34,974 nucleotides of DNA from Verrucomicrobiia bacterium (GTDB taxonomy: Bacteria > Verrucomicrobiota > Verrucomicrobiia > Verrucomicrobiales > DEV007). The notes beneath the pieces were generated by a model, which did not search any database, was not told the origin of the DNA, and saw only the letters and a list, made by a program, of their open reading frames with translations. Below, in pieces: positions 34,701-34,974 of this stretch. How positions within the stretch are numbered: position 1 is the first letter of the stretch; each line of letters opens with the position of its first letter. Made by a program: the position numbers and the translations under genes. The DNA lies in assembly GCA_030430255.1 (NCBI GenBank), contig JAUIGD010000017.1, positions 1 through 34,974 of the forward strand, in the 5' to 3' direction.

Positions 34701-34974
34701 GGCCGCTCTCCGAGAAGAACAAGACCGGCGTCGCCCCGAGCCTCCAGCTCCAGAAGAACCCCAACGTCAGCGTCCGCATGCGCGGGGTCATGGAGAAGTG
34801 CACCTATTGCGTGCAGCGTATCCAGGAGGCGAAGATTGCCCAGAAGCGCGTGGCGCGCGACTCCGACAACACCCGCGTGCCCGCGGACAAGGTCAAGACC
34901 GCCTGCCAGGAAGCCTGCCCGGCCGAGGCCATCAGCTTCGGCGACCTCGCCAACAAGGAGTCGATGGTCAACAA
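31709..34974 (+). CDS. actB: Alternative complex III subunit ActB, cut off by the window end
   Basis: A GTG-started open frame of 1088 complete codons that runs off the right edge. The N-terminus has the ActB hallmark WNHPE...MFRSLGELAGSPDFGQRLEREFPQGAAEW, then a twin-arginine motif SRRRFMRLMGAS (64-74) and a lipobox-like LAAC (Cys85) followed by RRP. Residues about 90-770 are the molybdopterin-oxidoreductase-like domain, which in known ActB lacks the molybdenum cofactor. The C-terminal iron-sulfur domain has ligand groups C850-x2-C853-x2-C856-x3-C860; C933-x2-C936-x4-C941-x3-C945; C965-x5-C971-x3-C975; and C1031-x2-C1034 with C1066 and C1070. This fits three [4Fe-4S] clusters and one [3Fe-4S]. 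An acidic insert EGEEEAAPADAVDAG interrupts the first domain. An earlier in-frame GTG at 31658 is blocked by a stop codon. Confidence 0.94.
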   Translation, partial: MKHVWNHPEDRLAGQRMFRSLGELAGSPDFGQRLEREFPQGAAEWAREGGEAADGDDGDGSVSRRRFMRLMGASTALAGLGLAACRRPVGKIIPYAGSVEWTVPGKPTYFATAMPRLGGATPLIATIHEGRPTYLRGNPLHPDSNGGTDHFAIASILDLYDPERSRGYRRGGNAVDAGAFKSFLAAKKKELQASGGAGLAILTGASTSPTRARVIGELKTKMPKAAVYEYEAADRAPRDAAEDAMLGVGKRFRYRLDKAQRIVSLGSDFLGTDRIADNAIGDFSKGRKIEGEHKAEAMNRLYVLEHQFTVTGGMADHRLPVKASSMAAAAGALAKKIAELSGDAALAALAEAAPGDAGIDPQWIDATAQDLFEHRGRGAVVAGSRLEPAVHQLAAAMNAALANIGAEAPIGVVDTGAQQAGTITGLTEAIRSGAVKTLVISSEADPAYSAPADLKFPEALSSVETVIHLGTRDLCATARAADWHVPGAHFLEAWGDVRGSDGTYSVVQPMIAPLFDGVSEIQLLADLLADPPAEGEEEAAPADAVDAGLAAVEATFESVANAAGADPAKAWPTTLRNGFLNGSAYEVVGAQLALAADSLGASAPVEGDEVVFPIDNKVWDGRHINNGWLQELPDPITSLTWDNAALVSLGTLKRLGADMRKLLHVGDKAKETVDVGLLAVTANGVTKYFPIIPAPGHADGSVSIAMGYGQKGAGSVAGTPQSAGTDTGDETGFDIFPLRTDGSRYVATGVELKLVDAKVPLRDGLEAKTYPIALTQEHFAMEGRALYRDGTKEEFDHEAAHFDGEHASSFQLRGMDSHIPENVPIYRGQDLDPDGNPNHQWGMAIDLNQCIGCASCTIACQSENNIPIVGKDQIIIGREMHWIRMDRYFAPPTYAHEDGKGHVHWELPQDDHHRVDYVAAMENPQLMPTPVACAHCEAAPCEVVCPVNATVHTEEGLNAMAYNRCIGTRYCANNCPYKARRFNFFDYNKRPTDEFYKGPLSEKNKTGVAPSLQLQKNPNVSVRMRGVMEKCTYCVQRIQEAKIAQKRVARDSDNTRVPADKVKTACQEACPAEAISFGDLANKESMVN

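Overview
The window looks like a chromosomal segment from a GC-rich member of the Planctomycetes-Verrucomicrobia-Chlamydiae group, most likely Verrucomicrobiota. This rests on gene content: a Planctomycete-type cytochrome c/leucine-rich repeat protein, an ECF-like sigma factor paired with a transmembrane WD40 Ser/Thr kinase, a DUF1800-DUF1501 pair, secreted proteins carrying a 'YxLQxSxDLxxW...FYRV' module, paired helical-repeat ectoproteins, and an alternative complex III (actAB) operon. No rRNA, tRNA, CRISPR array, transposase or phage gene was seen.

Layout: 1-543 is non-coding and holds a head-to-head pair of REP-like elements. 544-1569 (-) is a cytochrome c/LRR lipoprotein-like or periplasmic protein. 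1749-6805 (+) is a sigma factor/kinase pair. 6945-12623 (+) is a two-gene unit: a neutral-ceramidase-like secreted enzyme with seven inserted four-cysteine repeats, then a triple DsbA-like thioredoxin-fold protein. 12790-17284 (-) is the DUF1800-DUF1501 operon, preceded by a DNRLRE protein (17426-18412, -). 18446-24250 (-) reads pelA-like, TPR protein, PD-(D/E)XK protein. 24437-27428 (+), divergent from pelA, holds a polytopic membrane protein with proline-rich tails and a class C beta-lactamase-fold serine hydrolase. 27484-30557 (-) is a translationally coupled pair of related membrane-anchored helical-repeat proteins. 30884-34974 (+) starts the alternative complex III operon: the pentaheme ActA and an ActB cut off by the window end.

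The most interesting parts are as follows. (1) The ceramidase-like protein keeps all four expected zinc ligands, has Thr where the family has its catalytic Ser, and carries about 28 cysteines in tandem repeats; the next gene encodes a DsbA-type protein with one intact and two degenerate active sites, suggesting a dedicated oxidative folding partner. (2) A PelA homologue with both catalytic centres sits next to a TPR protein in the pelA-pelB order, but no pelC-G genes follow. (3) A perfect 12+12 bp palindrome matching the CRP-family half-site spacing overlaps the likely promoter of the actAB respiratory operon. Functions are read from motifs and context only; no database search was possible.
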